Shown here: in pieces, positions 27,194-36,900 of the stretch
Layout: every line of letters begins with the position of its first letter
How positions within the stretch are numbered: the stretch's first letter is position 1
Assembly (NCBI RefSeq): GCF_006503695.1
Contig: NZ_SBIK01000004.1
Coordinates: 58,942 to 122,941 of the forward strand
Origin: Tepidiphilus succinatimandens
GTDB taxonomy: Bacteria; Pseudomonadota; Gammaproteobacteria; Burkholderiales; Rhodocyclaceae
Direction: 5' to 3'
Length of the DNA stretch: 64,000 nucleotides
The notes under the pieces: model-generated
Told to the model about the DNA's origin: nothing
Databases searched by the model: none
The model's input: the letters and a program-made list of their open reading frames with translations, nothing else
Made by a program: the position numbers and the translations under genes

Positions 27194-28035
27194 CCATGTC
27201 CGATGCGAAGATTCGTATCCGCGGGGTCGGCAAGACTTTCGTCAACGAGCAGCGCGAGGTGCAGGCGCTGCAGTCGATCGATCTGGATATCCAGCCAAAC
27301 GAGTTTGTTACCTTTGTCGGTGCGTCTGGCTGCGGCAAGTCCACCCTGCTGCGCATCGTCGCCGGGTTGGAAAGCCCGAGCCGCGGCGAGATCCTGCTCG
27401 ACGGCAAGCCCATCGACGGCCCCGGCGTCGACCGCGCCATGGTTTTCCAACACTACAGCCTGTACCCCTGGCTGACGGTGATGCAGAACATCAAGTTCTG
27501 CCGCCAGCTCAAGGTGATCCGCGATACCGTGCGCAACGACAGCGACGTGGAGACCGCCGCCGGCCGCGCCGACGCGCTGCTCAACCTGATGGGCCTGACG
27601 CGCTTCGCCGACGCCTACCCCAGCCAGCTATCCGGTGGCATGCAGCAGCGCGTCGCCATCGCCCGCGCGCTGATGCCCAAACCTGCGACGCTGTTGATGG
27701 ACGAGCCGTTCGGCGCGCTGGACGCGCAGACCCGAGAGGTGATGCACGATCTGATTCGCCATGTGCACCGGCTGGAAAAGAGCACTATCTTGTTCGTTAC
27801 GCACGACGTCGAGGAAGCCATCTATCTGGGCAGCCGTATCGTGCTGATGGCGCCACGCCCTGGGCGTATCGATTCCATCTACGAGGTGCCGCTGCCGGCC
27901 CAGCGGCATCAGGACATGAAGCTGTCGCCGGAATTCACCGAGCTCAAGCGCGAGATCCTCGCCCGCATCCGCGAAACTTCCGGCATGCAGACCGACCTTG
28001 AGCAGCTGGCCAAACTCAGTGCCGTGACCGGCTGA
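27190..28035 (+). CDS. ABC transporter ATP-binding protein (SsuB/TauB type)
   Basis: This 281-residue ATPase has Walker A (GASGCGKSTLLRIVAG), signature LSGGMQQRVAIARAL, Walker B (LLMDEPFGALD) and the H-loop (ILFVTHDVEEAIYL). It ends the first block of the island. Downstream, about 85 bp of non-coding DNA separates it from a decayed hydrolase gene on the other strand. Confidence 0.93.
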   Translation: MTMSDAKIRIRGVGKTFVNEQREVQALQSIDLDIQPNEFVTFVGASGCGKSTLLRIVAGLESPSRGEILLDGKPIDGPGVDRAMVFQHYSLYPWLTVMQNIKFCRQLKVIRDTVRNDSDVETAAGRADALLNLMGLTRFADAYPSQLSGGMQQRVAIARALMPKPATLLMDEPFGALDAQTREVMHDLIRHVHRLEKSTILFVTHDVEEAIYLGSRIVLMAPRPGRIDSIYEVPLPAQRHQDMKLSPEFTELKREILARIRETSGMQTDLEQLAKLSAVTG

Positions 28036-28120
28036 AGGCTAATACCCGAAGCTTGGCCATCGCCGTGAACACTTGCTGCATTGCCGCTGCACTGCGACTA
28101 GGTCCGCCGGCGCAATGGCC

Positions 28121-28673
28121 CTAGGCCGACTCGAGCACCTCCACCTCGGTACCCGGAATTAGCGAGGCCTCGTGGCGCGCGTCCTCGACGGCGAGGTACA
28201 GGTCAGTGCTGCCGGGCATAAGGATGGTCCGTGCGCGGATACGACCCAGCGCTTCGGCCAGCGAGCCATCACCAAAACTGCGGGCCGGGTCGGCCGATTG
28301 CCAGCTGTGCAGCACGCAGAGCAGGTCGTTGGCGTCTTGCTCCAGATAGTCATGCTCCCAGTAATCGAGCAGCTCCTCAAGGCTATGGAAACCTGGTTCA
28401 CGCTATAGCTCGTGTCAATAGAAAGCCTGGGAATAGACTCGGCGACGTCGACCAGCCGGCACCCAGCAGATCGGTCAGCGCCACGCAATAGTCGCCGCTC
28501 TCGAGCAGGCCGTCTGCACCAAAAAGGGGCAGTCTGCCCCAATGTGTACCACCGTCGTAGCTCGGAATCAGCACCAGGGTGTCCTGCGTGCGCTTCGGCG
28601 TACCCAGCACCTGATAGCAAAAGTGCGCATAGCGCAGGTGCTCACCGTTTTTCTGGTGCATTTCTCCCAACAC
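28121..28673 (-). pseudogene. Decayed alpha/beta-hydrolase (homoserine O-acetyltransferase-like)
   Basis: Reading leftward from 28673, the N-terminal part gives MLGEMHQKNGEHLRYAHFCY, then TLVLIPSYDGGTHWGRLPLF and ALTDLLGAGWSTSPSLFPG, as in MetX-like alpha/beta-hydrolases. The frame then breaks near 28430. A C-terminal piece in another frame (ILMPGSTDLYLAVEDARHEA, then LIPGTEVEVLESA, stop 28121) follows. The nucleophile region is missing or scrambled, so this is not functional. Confidence 0.75.
28516..28530. promoter_or_regulatory. Weak NtrC-like site upstream of block B
   Basis: GCACCA-AAA-AGGGGC has a perfect left half-site and a poor right half-site (4 of 6). It lies about 240 bp before the sigma-54 promoter at 28770. 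It is inside the decayed hydrolase gene and could be coincidental. Confidence 0.3.
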
Positions 28674-28769
28674 GAAAAAAATTCTTTGCCTTTTTCAATC
28701 ATCTGCGTGAATCTGGCATCGACTAAAAGGGATGAGGCGGCACCAGCGACGACCCGTTTTTATACACTC

Positions 28770-28785
28770 TGGCATGTATCTTGCT
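28770..28785 (+). promoter_or_regulatory. Sigma-54 (RpoN) promoter of the guanidine/urea block
   Basis: TGGCATGTATCTTGCT has GG at 28771-28772 and GC at 28783-28784 with 10 bp between, close to consensus. It lies about 77 bp before the glutamine-synthetase remnant at 28862. It closely resembles the promoter at 18724, so the two blocks are probably co-regulated by nitrogen. Confidence 0.78.
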
Positions 28786-28861
28786 GCGTGGCATTTGTAT
28801 TGTTGAAGGAATCGTGCCAGCGGCCCTGGCCGCCACTCATGACGCCAAGGAGCACAAGCAG

Positions 28862-29509
28862 ATGACCAGCTTTCCTCTCTCCTCCGAGCGCGACGACATG
28901 ACCAAGCCCTGCTACGACCCACGTCTGCTGATGGACAACCTGCCCATCATCGACGAGCTGGTCGATGCCATGAACGAGATGGGCTGGGGCGTCTACTCCT
29001 TCGACCACGAGGACGCCAACGGCCAGTTCGAAACCGACTTCAAGGACGCCGACGCCCTCAGCATGGTCGGCCGCTTCGTGTTTTTCCGCATGATGGCCAA
29101 TGAAATCGCGTGCAAGCACGGTGCCTTCGCCACTTTCATGCCCAAGCCCTCGGCCGACCGCACCAACATGCTGCGCATTCCGTTTCAGGGTGCACGCGTG
29201 GAATGCCGCGCCGCGGATATCGGCTGCAATCCCTACCTGGGCGCCGCGATGATCCTTGCCGCCGGCCTTGAAGGCATCCGCGACAAGCTCGATCCGGGCC
29301 AGCCGCACCGCGAAAACATGTACCACTACAGCGAACAGGAAGTGGCGCAGATGGGGATCGAAACCCTGCCGCGCACCCTCAGCGAAGCCATCAACGCCTT
29401 CGAGGCCGACCCGCTATCTCTCCTAGTGTTCGGCGACGCGATGTACCAGGCCTTCGTCGACTTCAAGCACGACGAATGGAATGCCGACCATGCCCATGTT
29501 TCCGACTGA
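28862..29509 (+). pseudogene. Glutamine synthetase (GlnT-like) remnant, N-truncated with internal deletion
   Basis: The 215-residue open frame is clearly from a glutamine-synthetase-like enzyme. It has RLLMDNLPIIDELVDAMNEM, then NEIACKHGAFATFMPKPSAD, then ARVECRAADIGCNPYLGAAM and GLEGIRDKLDPGQPHRENMY. Full enzymes of this group are about 440 residues. The N-terminal beta-grasp half is absent. The HFNMS and nucleotide-binding core between KPSADRT and MLRIPF has been deleted in frame. It is first after the sigma-54 promoter and keeps an ATG. Catalysis is most unlikely; a residual role such as a leader cistron or regulatory peptide is not excluded. Confidence 0.8.
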
Positions 29510-29554
29510 GAAATCCAGCGCTATCTGAAATTCTTCTGACCAGGGAGTAACACC

Positions 29555-30619
29555 ATGCACGGCACCATCAAAAAACTGCTCTGCGCTGGGGCCATCGCCC
29601 TCGCCGTCCTCGCCCCTCTGGCTCATGCCGAGAAGAAAAAGACCTTCAATATCGCCTGGACCATCTACGCCGGATGGATGCCATGGAAGTATGCCGATGA
29701 GTCCGGAATCATGAAGAAGTGGGCGGACAAGTATGGTATCAAAGTGAACATCATCCAGATGAACGACTACGTTGAGTCCATCAACCAGTACAGCGCCGGC
29801 CAGTTCGACGGCGTGACCGCCACCAACATGGATGCGCTGTCGATCCCGGCAGCCGGTGGCGTCGACACCACCGCGCTGATCGTTGGCGACTATTCCAACG
29901 GGAACGACGGGCTGGTGATGAAAGGCACCGACGATCTCAAGCAGATCAAGGGCCAGAAGGTGCATCTGGTCGAGCTGTCGGTGTCGCATTACCTCCTGGC
30001 CAAGGCGCTAGACAGCGTCGGTCTATCGGAGAAAGACGTCAAGGTGGTGAACACCTCGGATGCTGATATCGTTGCCGCCTTCAGGACCGCCGACGTGCGC
30101 AACGTGGTCACCTGGAACCCGTTGCTGCAGGAAGTGGCTTCCGCCCCCGACGCGCATCTGGTGTTCGATTCGACCAGAGTTCCGGGTCATATCATGGACC
30201 TGCTTATCGTCAACAGCGCGACGCTGGCCGACAACCCGGCTTTCGGCAAGGCGGTCACCGGCGCCTGGTACGAGGTGATGGCGATCATGGCCAGTGACAC
30301 GCCCAAGGGTGCCGAACTGCGCGCCCAGCTCGGCGCCGCCTCCGGCACCGACCAGGCCGGCTACGAGGCCCAGTTGAAGTGCACGCACATGTTCTACACC
30401 CCGGCAGAGGCGGTAAGCTTCATCTCAAGCCCGCAGGCATATGAAGCCATGGACAGCGTGCGCAAGTTCTCCTTCAAACACGGCCTCCTGGGCGATGGCG
30501 CCGATTCGGCGGATTTCGTCGGTATCGCCATGCCAGCTGGCAAGCTCGGTAACCAGGGCAACCTGAAGCTGCGCTTCGATACCACCTACATGCAAATGGC
30601 CGCCGACGGCGCACTGTGA
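29555..30619 (+). CDS. ABC transporter substrate-binding protein of the urea-carboxylase-associated type
   Basis: This 354-residue protein has a signal peptide (LLCAGAIALAVLAPLAHA). The mature start FNIAWTIYAGWMPWKYADES is characteristic of periplasmic proteins encoded with urea/guanidine carboxylases. Later motifs are VTATNMDALSIPAAGGVDTT and VELSVSHYLLAKAL. It heads a transporter-enzyme operon extending to 39454. The likely ligand is guanidine or a closely related compound, inferred from the downstream enzymes. Confidence 0.9.
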   Translation: MHGTIKKLLCAGAIALAVLAPLAHAEKKKTFNIAWTIYAGWMPWKYADESGIMKKWADKYGIKVNIIQMNDYVESINQYSAGQFDGVTATNMDALSIPAAGGVDTTALIVGDYSNGNDGLVMKGTDDLKQIKGQKVHLVELSVSHYLLAKALDSVGLSEKDVKVVNTSDADIVAAFRTADVRNVVTWNPLLQEVASAPDAHLVFDSTRVPGHIMDLLIVNSATLADNPAFGKAVTGAWYEVMAIMASDTPKGAELRAQLGAASGTDQAGYEAQLKCTHMFYTPAEAVSFISSPQAYEAMDSVRKFSFKHGLLGDGADSADFVGIAMPAGKLGNQGNLKLRFDTTYMQMAADGAL

Positions 30620-30751
30620 AGGAGAGTTCGCCATGTGTCCGTTCAAATCGGCTCTGCCGGTCATCTCCCCGCTGCATACCGGCGCCTTGGCCACCTCTGG
30701 AACATCCAACCGCCTACTGGGTCTTTCCGCGACTATGCAGGGTGCCTGCCC

Positions 30752-31567
30752 ATGCGCCTGATCAATCGCTCGCCCAGCCGCGGTGGCCGGCTGGCATTGG
30801 CCATCCTGCCCTTTGCCTTGCTGCTGGCGCTGTACCTGGCTCACTCGGCGCAGCGTCTGGAACTCAATCCCAACGACAAGCTGCTGCCCAGCTTCGGCCA
30901 GATGAGTGCGGCCGTCGAACGCCTCGCCTTCACCCCCGACGAGCGCTCCGGCGACTACCTGTTTTGGCTGGACACCGCCTCCAGCCTGAAGCGCCTCGGC
31001 ACCGGCCTGGCCATCGCCGCCGTTGCCGGGCTCTGCCTGGGCGTTGCTGCCGGCACCCTGCCGCTGTTCGGCGCGCCGCTGTCGCCTTTGATCACCGTGC
31101 TCTCGATGGTGCCGCCGCTAGCGATCCTGCCCATCCTGTTCATCGTCTTCGGCCTCGGCGAACTGTCCAAGGTGATGCTGATCGTCATCGGCATCACGCC
31201 GATACTGGCCCGCGACCTCGAACAGCGCGCCCGGGAAATCCCCCCCGAGCTGCTGATCAAGGCGCAGACCCTGGGCGCCAACACTTGGACGCTGATTCTG
31301 CGTCTGGTGCTGCCGCAGCTGATGCCGCGCCTGCTGATCAGCCTGCGCCTGGTGATGGGCTCGGCCTGGTTGTTTCTCATTGCCGCCGAAGCCATCGCCT
31401 CCACCGATGGTCTGGGCTACCGCATTTTCCTTGTACGCCGCTACATGGCGATGGACGTGATCTTGCCCTACGTCGCCTGGATCACGCTCCTGGCCTGGGC
31501 CATGGACTACCTGCTGTGGCGCCTCACGCGCCTGCTGTTCCCCTGGCATGAAGGAGCCAAGGCATGA
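30752..31567 (+). CDS. ABC transporter permease (guanidine/urea block)
   Basis: About 271 residues from MRLINRSPSRGGRLALAILP with roughly six membrane segments. The coupling loop is LIKAQTLGANTWTLILRLVL, and the C-terminal SAWLFLIAAEAIASTDGLGY fits urea-carboxylase-linked permeases. An upstream in-frame start (30635) would add about 39 polar residues unlike the family, so the internal ATG is preferred. It overlaps the ATPase gene by four bases. Confidence 0.9.
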   Translation: MRLINRSPSRGGRLALAILPFALLLALYLAHSAQRLELNPNDKLLPSFGQMSAAVERLAFTPDERSGDYLFWLDTASSLKRLGTGLAIAAVAGLCLGVAAGTLPLFGAPLSPLITVLSMVPPLAILPILFIVFGLGELSKVMLIVIGITPILARDLEQRAREIPPELLIKAQTLGANTWTLILRLVLPQLMPRLLISLRLVMGSAWLFLIAAEAIASTDGLGYRIFLVRRYMAMDVILPYVAWITLLAWAMDYLLWRLTRLLFPWHEGAKA

Positions 31568-32385
31568 GTGACAAGAAGGGCGGAACCGGCGCATTCATCC
31601 AGGTGAAGAACGTCTGGAAGCAATACGGTGACCAGGTGGTACTGGAACGCCTGAACATGAACATCGCCGAAGGCGAATTCTGCACCCTGGTTGGCGCTTC
31701 CGGCTGCGGCAAATCCACCTTCCTGCGCCTGCTGCTCGGCCAGGAAGCGCCAAGCCGCGGCGAAATTTTGCTGGACGGCCAGCCGCTGGCCGCCGAGCCG
31801 GATGTCAGCCGTGGCGTGGTCTTCCAGCGCTACTCGGTGTTCCCCCACCTGTCGGTGCTGGACAACGTCGCCCTCGGCCTGGAGTTGCCACGCGCCCCAT
31901 TCCTGGGTCGACTGCTTGGCCGCAGCAAACGCGACGCCCGCGAACAGGCAACGCAGATGTTGCACAAGGTCGGCCTCGACCACGCGCTGGACAAGTATCC
32001 GGCGCAGCTATCCGGCGGCATGCAGCAACGCCTGGCGATTGCCCAGGCGCTGATCATGAAGCCCCGCGTACTACTGCTCGACGAACCCTTCGGTGCGCTC
32101 GATCCGGGCATCCGTAAGGACATGCACGCACTGCTGCTGGAACTGTGGCGGGAAACCCGGCTGACGGTGTTCATGGTCACTCACGACCTCTCGGAGGGCT
32201 TCTCCCTCGGCAGCCGCGTCCTGGTCTTCGACAAGCCGCGCATCGATCCTCACGCACCGGGCGCCTATGGCGCGCGGGTGACCTACGACATTTCGCTGCA
32301 CGACGGCCACCGCACCCCCGTCGCGGCCGACAGCCTGCCGGCCGATCTCGCCGGTCCTTTTCAAACTGCCTACCAAGGAGCCTGA
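31564..32385 (+). CDS. ABC transporter ATP-binding protein (guanidine/urea block)
   Basis: This 273-residue ATPase has Walker A (GASGCGKSTFLRLLLG), signature LSGGMQQRLAIAQAL, Walker B (VLLLDEPFGALDPG) and the H-loop (VFMVTHDLSEGFSLG). Together with 29555 and 30752 it forms a complete importer. One base separates its stop from the next gene. Confidence 0.93.
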   Translation: MSDKKGGTGAFIQVKNVWKQYGDQVVLERLNMNIAEGEFCTLVGASGCGKSTFLRLLLGQEAPSRGEILLDGQPLAAEPDVSRGVVFQRYSVFPHLSVLDNVALGLELPRAPFLGRLLGRSKRDAREQATQMLHKVGLDHALDKYPAQLSGGMQQRLAIAQALIMKPRVLLLDEPFGALDPGIRKDMHALLLELWRETRLTVFMVTHDLSEGFSLGSRVLVFDKPRIDPHAPGAYGARVTYDISLHDGHRTPVAADSLPADLAGPFQTAYQGA

Positions 32386-32386
32386 T

Positions 32387-33115
32387 ATGAGCGCTTCCCT
32401 CAGCCTTCGCCCAACCCTCTATGAGGAAACCGTCCCCGGCGGCGGCCATACCTCTTTCGTGCTCAAGCGCGGCCAGCTGCTGCGCATCACCGACATCCAG
32501 GGTGGTGCCAACGTCAGCCTGCTGCTGTTCAACGCCCAGGAAAAGAGCGAACGACTGAACTTGCCGGACACCCTCAAGTGCCAGCACACCGCCAAACTCA
32601 CCGCCGGCCACTGCCTGTACTCGGACATGGGTCGCGTGTTGGCCTGCATCACCGCCGACAGCTGCGGCTGGCATGACAGCTTCGGCGGCGTGCTGTCGGC
32701 CGACGAGGTGAAGGAGAAATACGGCGAAGGCCGTTACCAAGAACTGCGCAACGGCTTCTTCCGCAATGGGGTGGACAACCTGCTGGTGGAAATGGGCAAG
32801 TGGGACCTGAATCTGCAGGACCTGCTGATGACTCTCAACCTGTTCAGCAAGGTGACCGTGGACGTCGACGGCGGCTTCGCCTTTCAGCCCGGCAACAGCA
32901 ATGCCGGCGACTATGTCGAGCTGTACGCGCCGATGGACACGCTGGTGGTGCTCACCGCCCTGCAGCATCCAATGGACCCAAACCCGGTCTATGCGCCCAA
33001 GCCGGTGCAGCTCACCTGGAAGAAGGTCGAGAGCGACGGCGTCACTGTGCTCTGCCGCACCTCGTGCCCCGAGAACGAGCGCGGCTTCCACAACACCGAA
33101 CGGCTTTACATCTGA
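32387..33115 (+). CDS. Urea-carboxylase-associated protein 2 (carboxyguanidine deiminase subunit type)
   Basis: This 242-residue protein belongs to the urea amidolyase-associated family, with [31 protein letters not shown] and SCPENERGF. The paralogue at 33130 has the matching pattern. In guanidine-utilising bacteria this protein pair hydrolyses carboxyguanidine to allophanate (CgdA/CgdB). The two genes lie side by side just before the carboxylase, as expected for that complex. Which subunit is called A or B is left open. Confidence 0.9.
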   Translation: MSASLSLRPTLYEETVPGGGHTSFVLKRGQLLRITDIQGGANVSLLLFNAQEKSERLNLPDTLKCQHTAKLTAGHCLYSDMGRVLACITADSCGWHDSFGGVLSADEVKEKYGEGRYQELRNGFFRNGVDNLLVEMGKWDLNLQDLLMTLNLFSKVTVDVDGGFAFQPGNSNAGDYVELYAPMDTLVVLTALQHPMDPNPVYAPKPVQLTWKKVESDGVTVLCRTSCPENERGFHNTERLYI

Positions 33116-33129
33116 GGGGGGATGCCACC

Positions 33130-33765
33130 ATGACCATCCACGAAAGCAACCTGCGTCCCGAAACCGCCGTCTTCCGCCACGTAATCCCGGCCGGCGAGCC
33201 CTATCTGCTCGAGGTCAAGGCCGGCCAGACCCTGCGTCTGCTCGACCTGGAAGGCAACCAGGCGATCGACACCCTGTTCTTCGCCGCGAACAACCCGCGC
33301 GAACGCTTTGACCCGCAGCGCACCATGCGCCGGCAGAACAAGGTCTACCTCACCACTGGCACGGTGCTCTATTCCAACCTCGGCAACCCGCTCTTGACCA
33401 TCGTCGCCGACACCTGCGGCCGCCACGACACCCTGGGCGGCGCCTGCGCGCAGGAAAGCAACGCGGTCCGTTACGCGCTGGACAAGCGCTACATGCATAG
33501 CTGCCGCGACAATTTCCTGCGCGCCAGCCTGCACGACGGCCGCTTGAGCAAACGCGACATCGGCGCCAACATCAACTTCTTCATGAACGTGCCGGTCACT
33601 CCAGAGGGCGGCCTGACCTTCGAGGACGGCATCTCCGCGCCGGGCAAGTACGTAGAGCTGAAGGCGCACGTGGACGTGATCGTGCTGATCTCCAACTGTC
33701 CGCAACTGAACAACCCGTGCAACGGCTGGAACCCCACTCCGGTGGAAGTGCTGATCTGGGACTGA
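33130..33765 (+). CDS. Urea-carboxylase-associated protein 1 (carboxyguanidine deiminase subunit type)
   Basis: This 211-residue protein is homologous to its neighbour: [50 protein letters not shown] and [16 protein letters not shown]. The conserved His, Cys and Glu positions fit a metal-dependent hydrolase subunit. Paired with 32387 it points to guanidine rather than simple urea as the substrate of the pathway, since dedicated urea carboxylase does not need these proteins. Confidence 0.9.
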   Translation: MTIHESNLRPETAVFRHVIPAGEPYLLEVKAGQTLRLLDLEGNQAIDTLFFAANNPRERFDPQRTMRRQNKVYLTTGTVLYSNLGNPLLTIVADTCGRHDTLGGACAQESNAVRYALDKRYMHSCRDNFLRASLHDGRLSKRDIGANINFFMNVPVTPEGGLTFEDGISAPGKYVELKAHVDVIVLISNCPQLNNPCNGWNPTPVEVLIWD

Positions 33766-33769
33766 TGGT

Positions 33770-33791
33770 GGATGACGCTGCACGGTCATCC
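33770..33791. repeat. Pseudomonas-like intergenic hairpin 1
   Basis: GGATGAC and GTCATCC form a 7-bp stem around a GCTGCACG loop in the gap between the deiminase and carboxylase genes. A related hairpin is at 37550-37575. Similar GTGGAT-ACGC repeats are common between Pseudomonas genes, so it may mark donor DNA or attenuate transcription. Confidence 0.6.
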
Positions 33792-33912
33792 AGCCTGGGC
33801 TGTCCCCGGCAGCCGTAGGGCAGGAAACGGAGCATCCTTTCCCCTGAGGGATTTCGACCACGGACGACCGTGGTGCTGACCGAATGACGGCGGGACGACC
33901 CGCCACCCTTCG

Positions 33913-36900
33913 ATGAGTCCTCGCATGTTCGCCAAACTGCTGATTGCCAACCGCGGCGCCATCGCCTGCCGCATCCTACGTACCCTGCGCGCCATGAACG
34001 TGGCGAGCGTGGCCGTTTACTCCGAGGCCGACGCCGCCAGCCTGCATGTCCAGCAGGCCGACGAAGCCTTTAGTCTCGGCGAAGGTCCCGCCGCCAATAC
34101 CTACCTGGTAGTGGACAAGATTCTCGACATCGCCCGGCAGAGCGGCGCCCAAGCCATCCACCCGGGCTACGGCTTCCTCTCCGAGAACGCTGCCTTCGCC
34201 GAGGCTTGCGAGACCGCCGGCATCTCCTTCGTCGGTCCGACGCCCGAACAGCTGCGGGTGTTCGGCCTCAAGCACACTGCCCGCGCCCTGGCCAAGCGGC
34301 ACGGCGTGCCGATGCTAGAAGGCACAGAACTACTGGAAAGCCTCGACGCGGCGCTGACCGCCGCAGAACAGGTCGGCTATCCTGTGATGCTGAAGAGCAC
34401 CGCCGGCGGCGGTGGCATCGGCATGCGCGTATGTCGTTCGGCCGCCGATCTGTCGGACGCCTTCGAGGCGGTCAAGCGTCTGGGGCAGAACAATTTCAGT
34501 GACTCGGGCGTGTTCATCGAGAAGTACATCCAGCGCGCCCGCCACTTGGAAGTCCAGGTGTTCGGTGACGGCAAGGGCGAGGTGATCGCCCTTGGCGTGC
34601 GCGACTGCTCGGTGCAGCGGCGCAACCAGAAGGTGCTGGAGGAAACCCCGGCGCCGAACCTGCCGGACGGCATGGCCGAGGCGCTGTGCGAGGCGGCGAT
34701 CACCCTGGCCAAGGCGGTCAGCTATCGCAGCGCCGGCACCGTTGAGTTCGTCTACGACGTCGAAGCCCAGCGCTTCTACTTCCTTGAGGTGAACACCCGT
34801 CTGCAGGTGGAGCACGGCGTCACCGAGCAGGTCTGGGGCGTCGATCTGGTGCGCTGGATGATCGAGCTGGCCGCTGGCGACCTGCCGCCGCTGGTCGAAC
34901 TGATCCGGGGGCTAGAGCCTAGGGGCCATGCCATCCAGGCGCGCTTGTACGCCGAGGACCCGGGCCGCGATTTCCAACCCAGCCCTGGCCAGCTCACCGT
35001 CGTCGACTTCCCCGAGGCCGACGGCAAGCACCTGCGCATCGACACCTGGGTGGAAGCCGGCTGCGAGATTCCGCCATATTTCGACCCGATGATCGCCAAG
35101 GTCATCACCTGGTCGCCGAGCCGCGAAGAAGCCCGCGTCGCGCTGGATGCCGCCCTCGGCGACACCCTGCTCTACGGCGTGGAAACCAACCGTGATTACC
35201 TGCGCCAGATCCTTGCCTTCACCCCCTTCGCCAGCGGCAATCCCTGGACCCGCTGCCTGGATGGCCTCGCCTACCGAGCCGACACCGTCGAGGTACTCTC
35301 CGCCGGCACCCAGACCACGGTGCAGGACTACCCCGGTCGCCTGGGCTACTGGGCGGTAGGCGTGCCGCCGTCGGGACCGATGGACGATCGCGCCTTGCGT
35401 CTGGGCAACCGCCTGCTCGGCAACCCGGAAGGTGCCGCTGGCCTGGAAATCACCATGAACGGGCCGATCCTGCGCTTCAACGCCGACGCCGTAGTGGCGG
35501 TGACCGGCGCCGACATCCCCATTGCCCTGGACGGGGTCACACAGCCGATGAACACCGCGCTGTTCGTCCCGGCCGGCGCCACCCTCAGCCTAGGCACCAT
35601 CACCGGTGCCGGTGCACGCAGCTATCTCGCCGTGCGCGGCGGCCTGCTGGTGCCGGACTATCTCGGCAGCAAGAGCACCTTCACCCTCGGTCAGTTCGGT
35701 GGCCACAGCGGCCGCGCCCTGCGCGCTGGCGACGTGCTGCACCTCGCCCCGCTGGCCGACGTCTCCGCAGGTGCCGCGCTAGACGTCGAACTGTGTGCGC
35801 CGCTGCCGGCCGTGCGCACCCTGCGGGTAATCTATGGCCCGCACGGCGCGCCGGAATATTTCACCCCGGCCTACATCGACCGCTTCTTCGCCACCGACTG
35901 GGAAGTGCACTTCAACTCCAGCCGCACCGGCGTGCGCTTGATCGGCCCGAAACCCGAGTGGGTGCGCGAGAGCGGCGGAGAAGCCGGCCTGCACCCGTCG
36001 AACATCCACGACAACCCATACGCCATTGGCGCGGTGAACTTCACCGGCGACATGCCAGTGATCCTCGGCCCGGACGGCCCGAGCCTCGGCGGCTTCGTCT
36101 GCCCGGTGACGGTGATCGAGGCCGACCTCTGGCAGCTCGGCCAGCTCAAGGCCGGCGACAAGGTGCGTTTCGTGCCGGTCGACGTCGACACCGCCCGCGC
36201 CCTGGCCAAGGCCCGCCAGGCGGAAATCGCGACTCTGGCCCCGGTCGCCGTCGACTGGTGGCCGATCCCGCTGGAGTCGCCGGTGGTGCTGGACATCGGC
36301 AGTCAAGACAAGCGCCTGACCGCGCGCCTCTCCGGCGACACCTACCTACTGCTGGAAATAGGCCAGCCGGAACTCGACTTGGTGCTGCGCTTTCGTGGCC
36401 ATGCCCTGATGCAGGCGCTGGAAGCGAAGAACCTCGCCGGCGTGATCGACCTCACCCCCGGCATCCGCTCCCTGCAGGTCCACTACCAGCCGGAAACCCT
36501 GCCGCTGCAGACGCTGCTCGACATCGTCGCCGGCCTGTGGGACTCGGTGTGCTCGGCGCAAGACCTGAAGGTGCCGTCGCGCATCGTCCACCTGCCGCTG
36601 TCCTGGGACGATCCGGCGTGCCAACTGGCAATCGAGAAGTACATGACCACGGTGCGCAAGGACGCCCCCTGGTGCCCAAGCAATCTGGAGTTCATCCGCC
36701 GCATCAACGGCCTGCCGAACCTCGAGGCCGTGTACCGCACCGTCTTCGAGGCTAGCTACCTGGTGATGGGCTTGGGCGACGTCTACCTCGGCGCGCCGGT
36801 GGCCACCCCGCTGGACCCGCGCCACCGGCTGGTGACCACCAAGTACAACCCGGCGCGCACCTGGACCGCAGAAAACTCCGTAGGCATCGGCGGTGCCTAC

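Noticed and set aside
28036..29554. Guanidine riboswitch upstream of the guanidine/urea block
   Set aside because: None of the conserved motifs of the three guanidine riboswitch classes was seen by eye. Absence is provisional without a covariance search.
30616..31551. 311-residue Pro/Arg-rich frame overlapping the permease
   Set aside because: This is a shadow of the GC-rich permease gene in another frame, with no recognisable domain.
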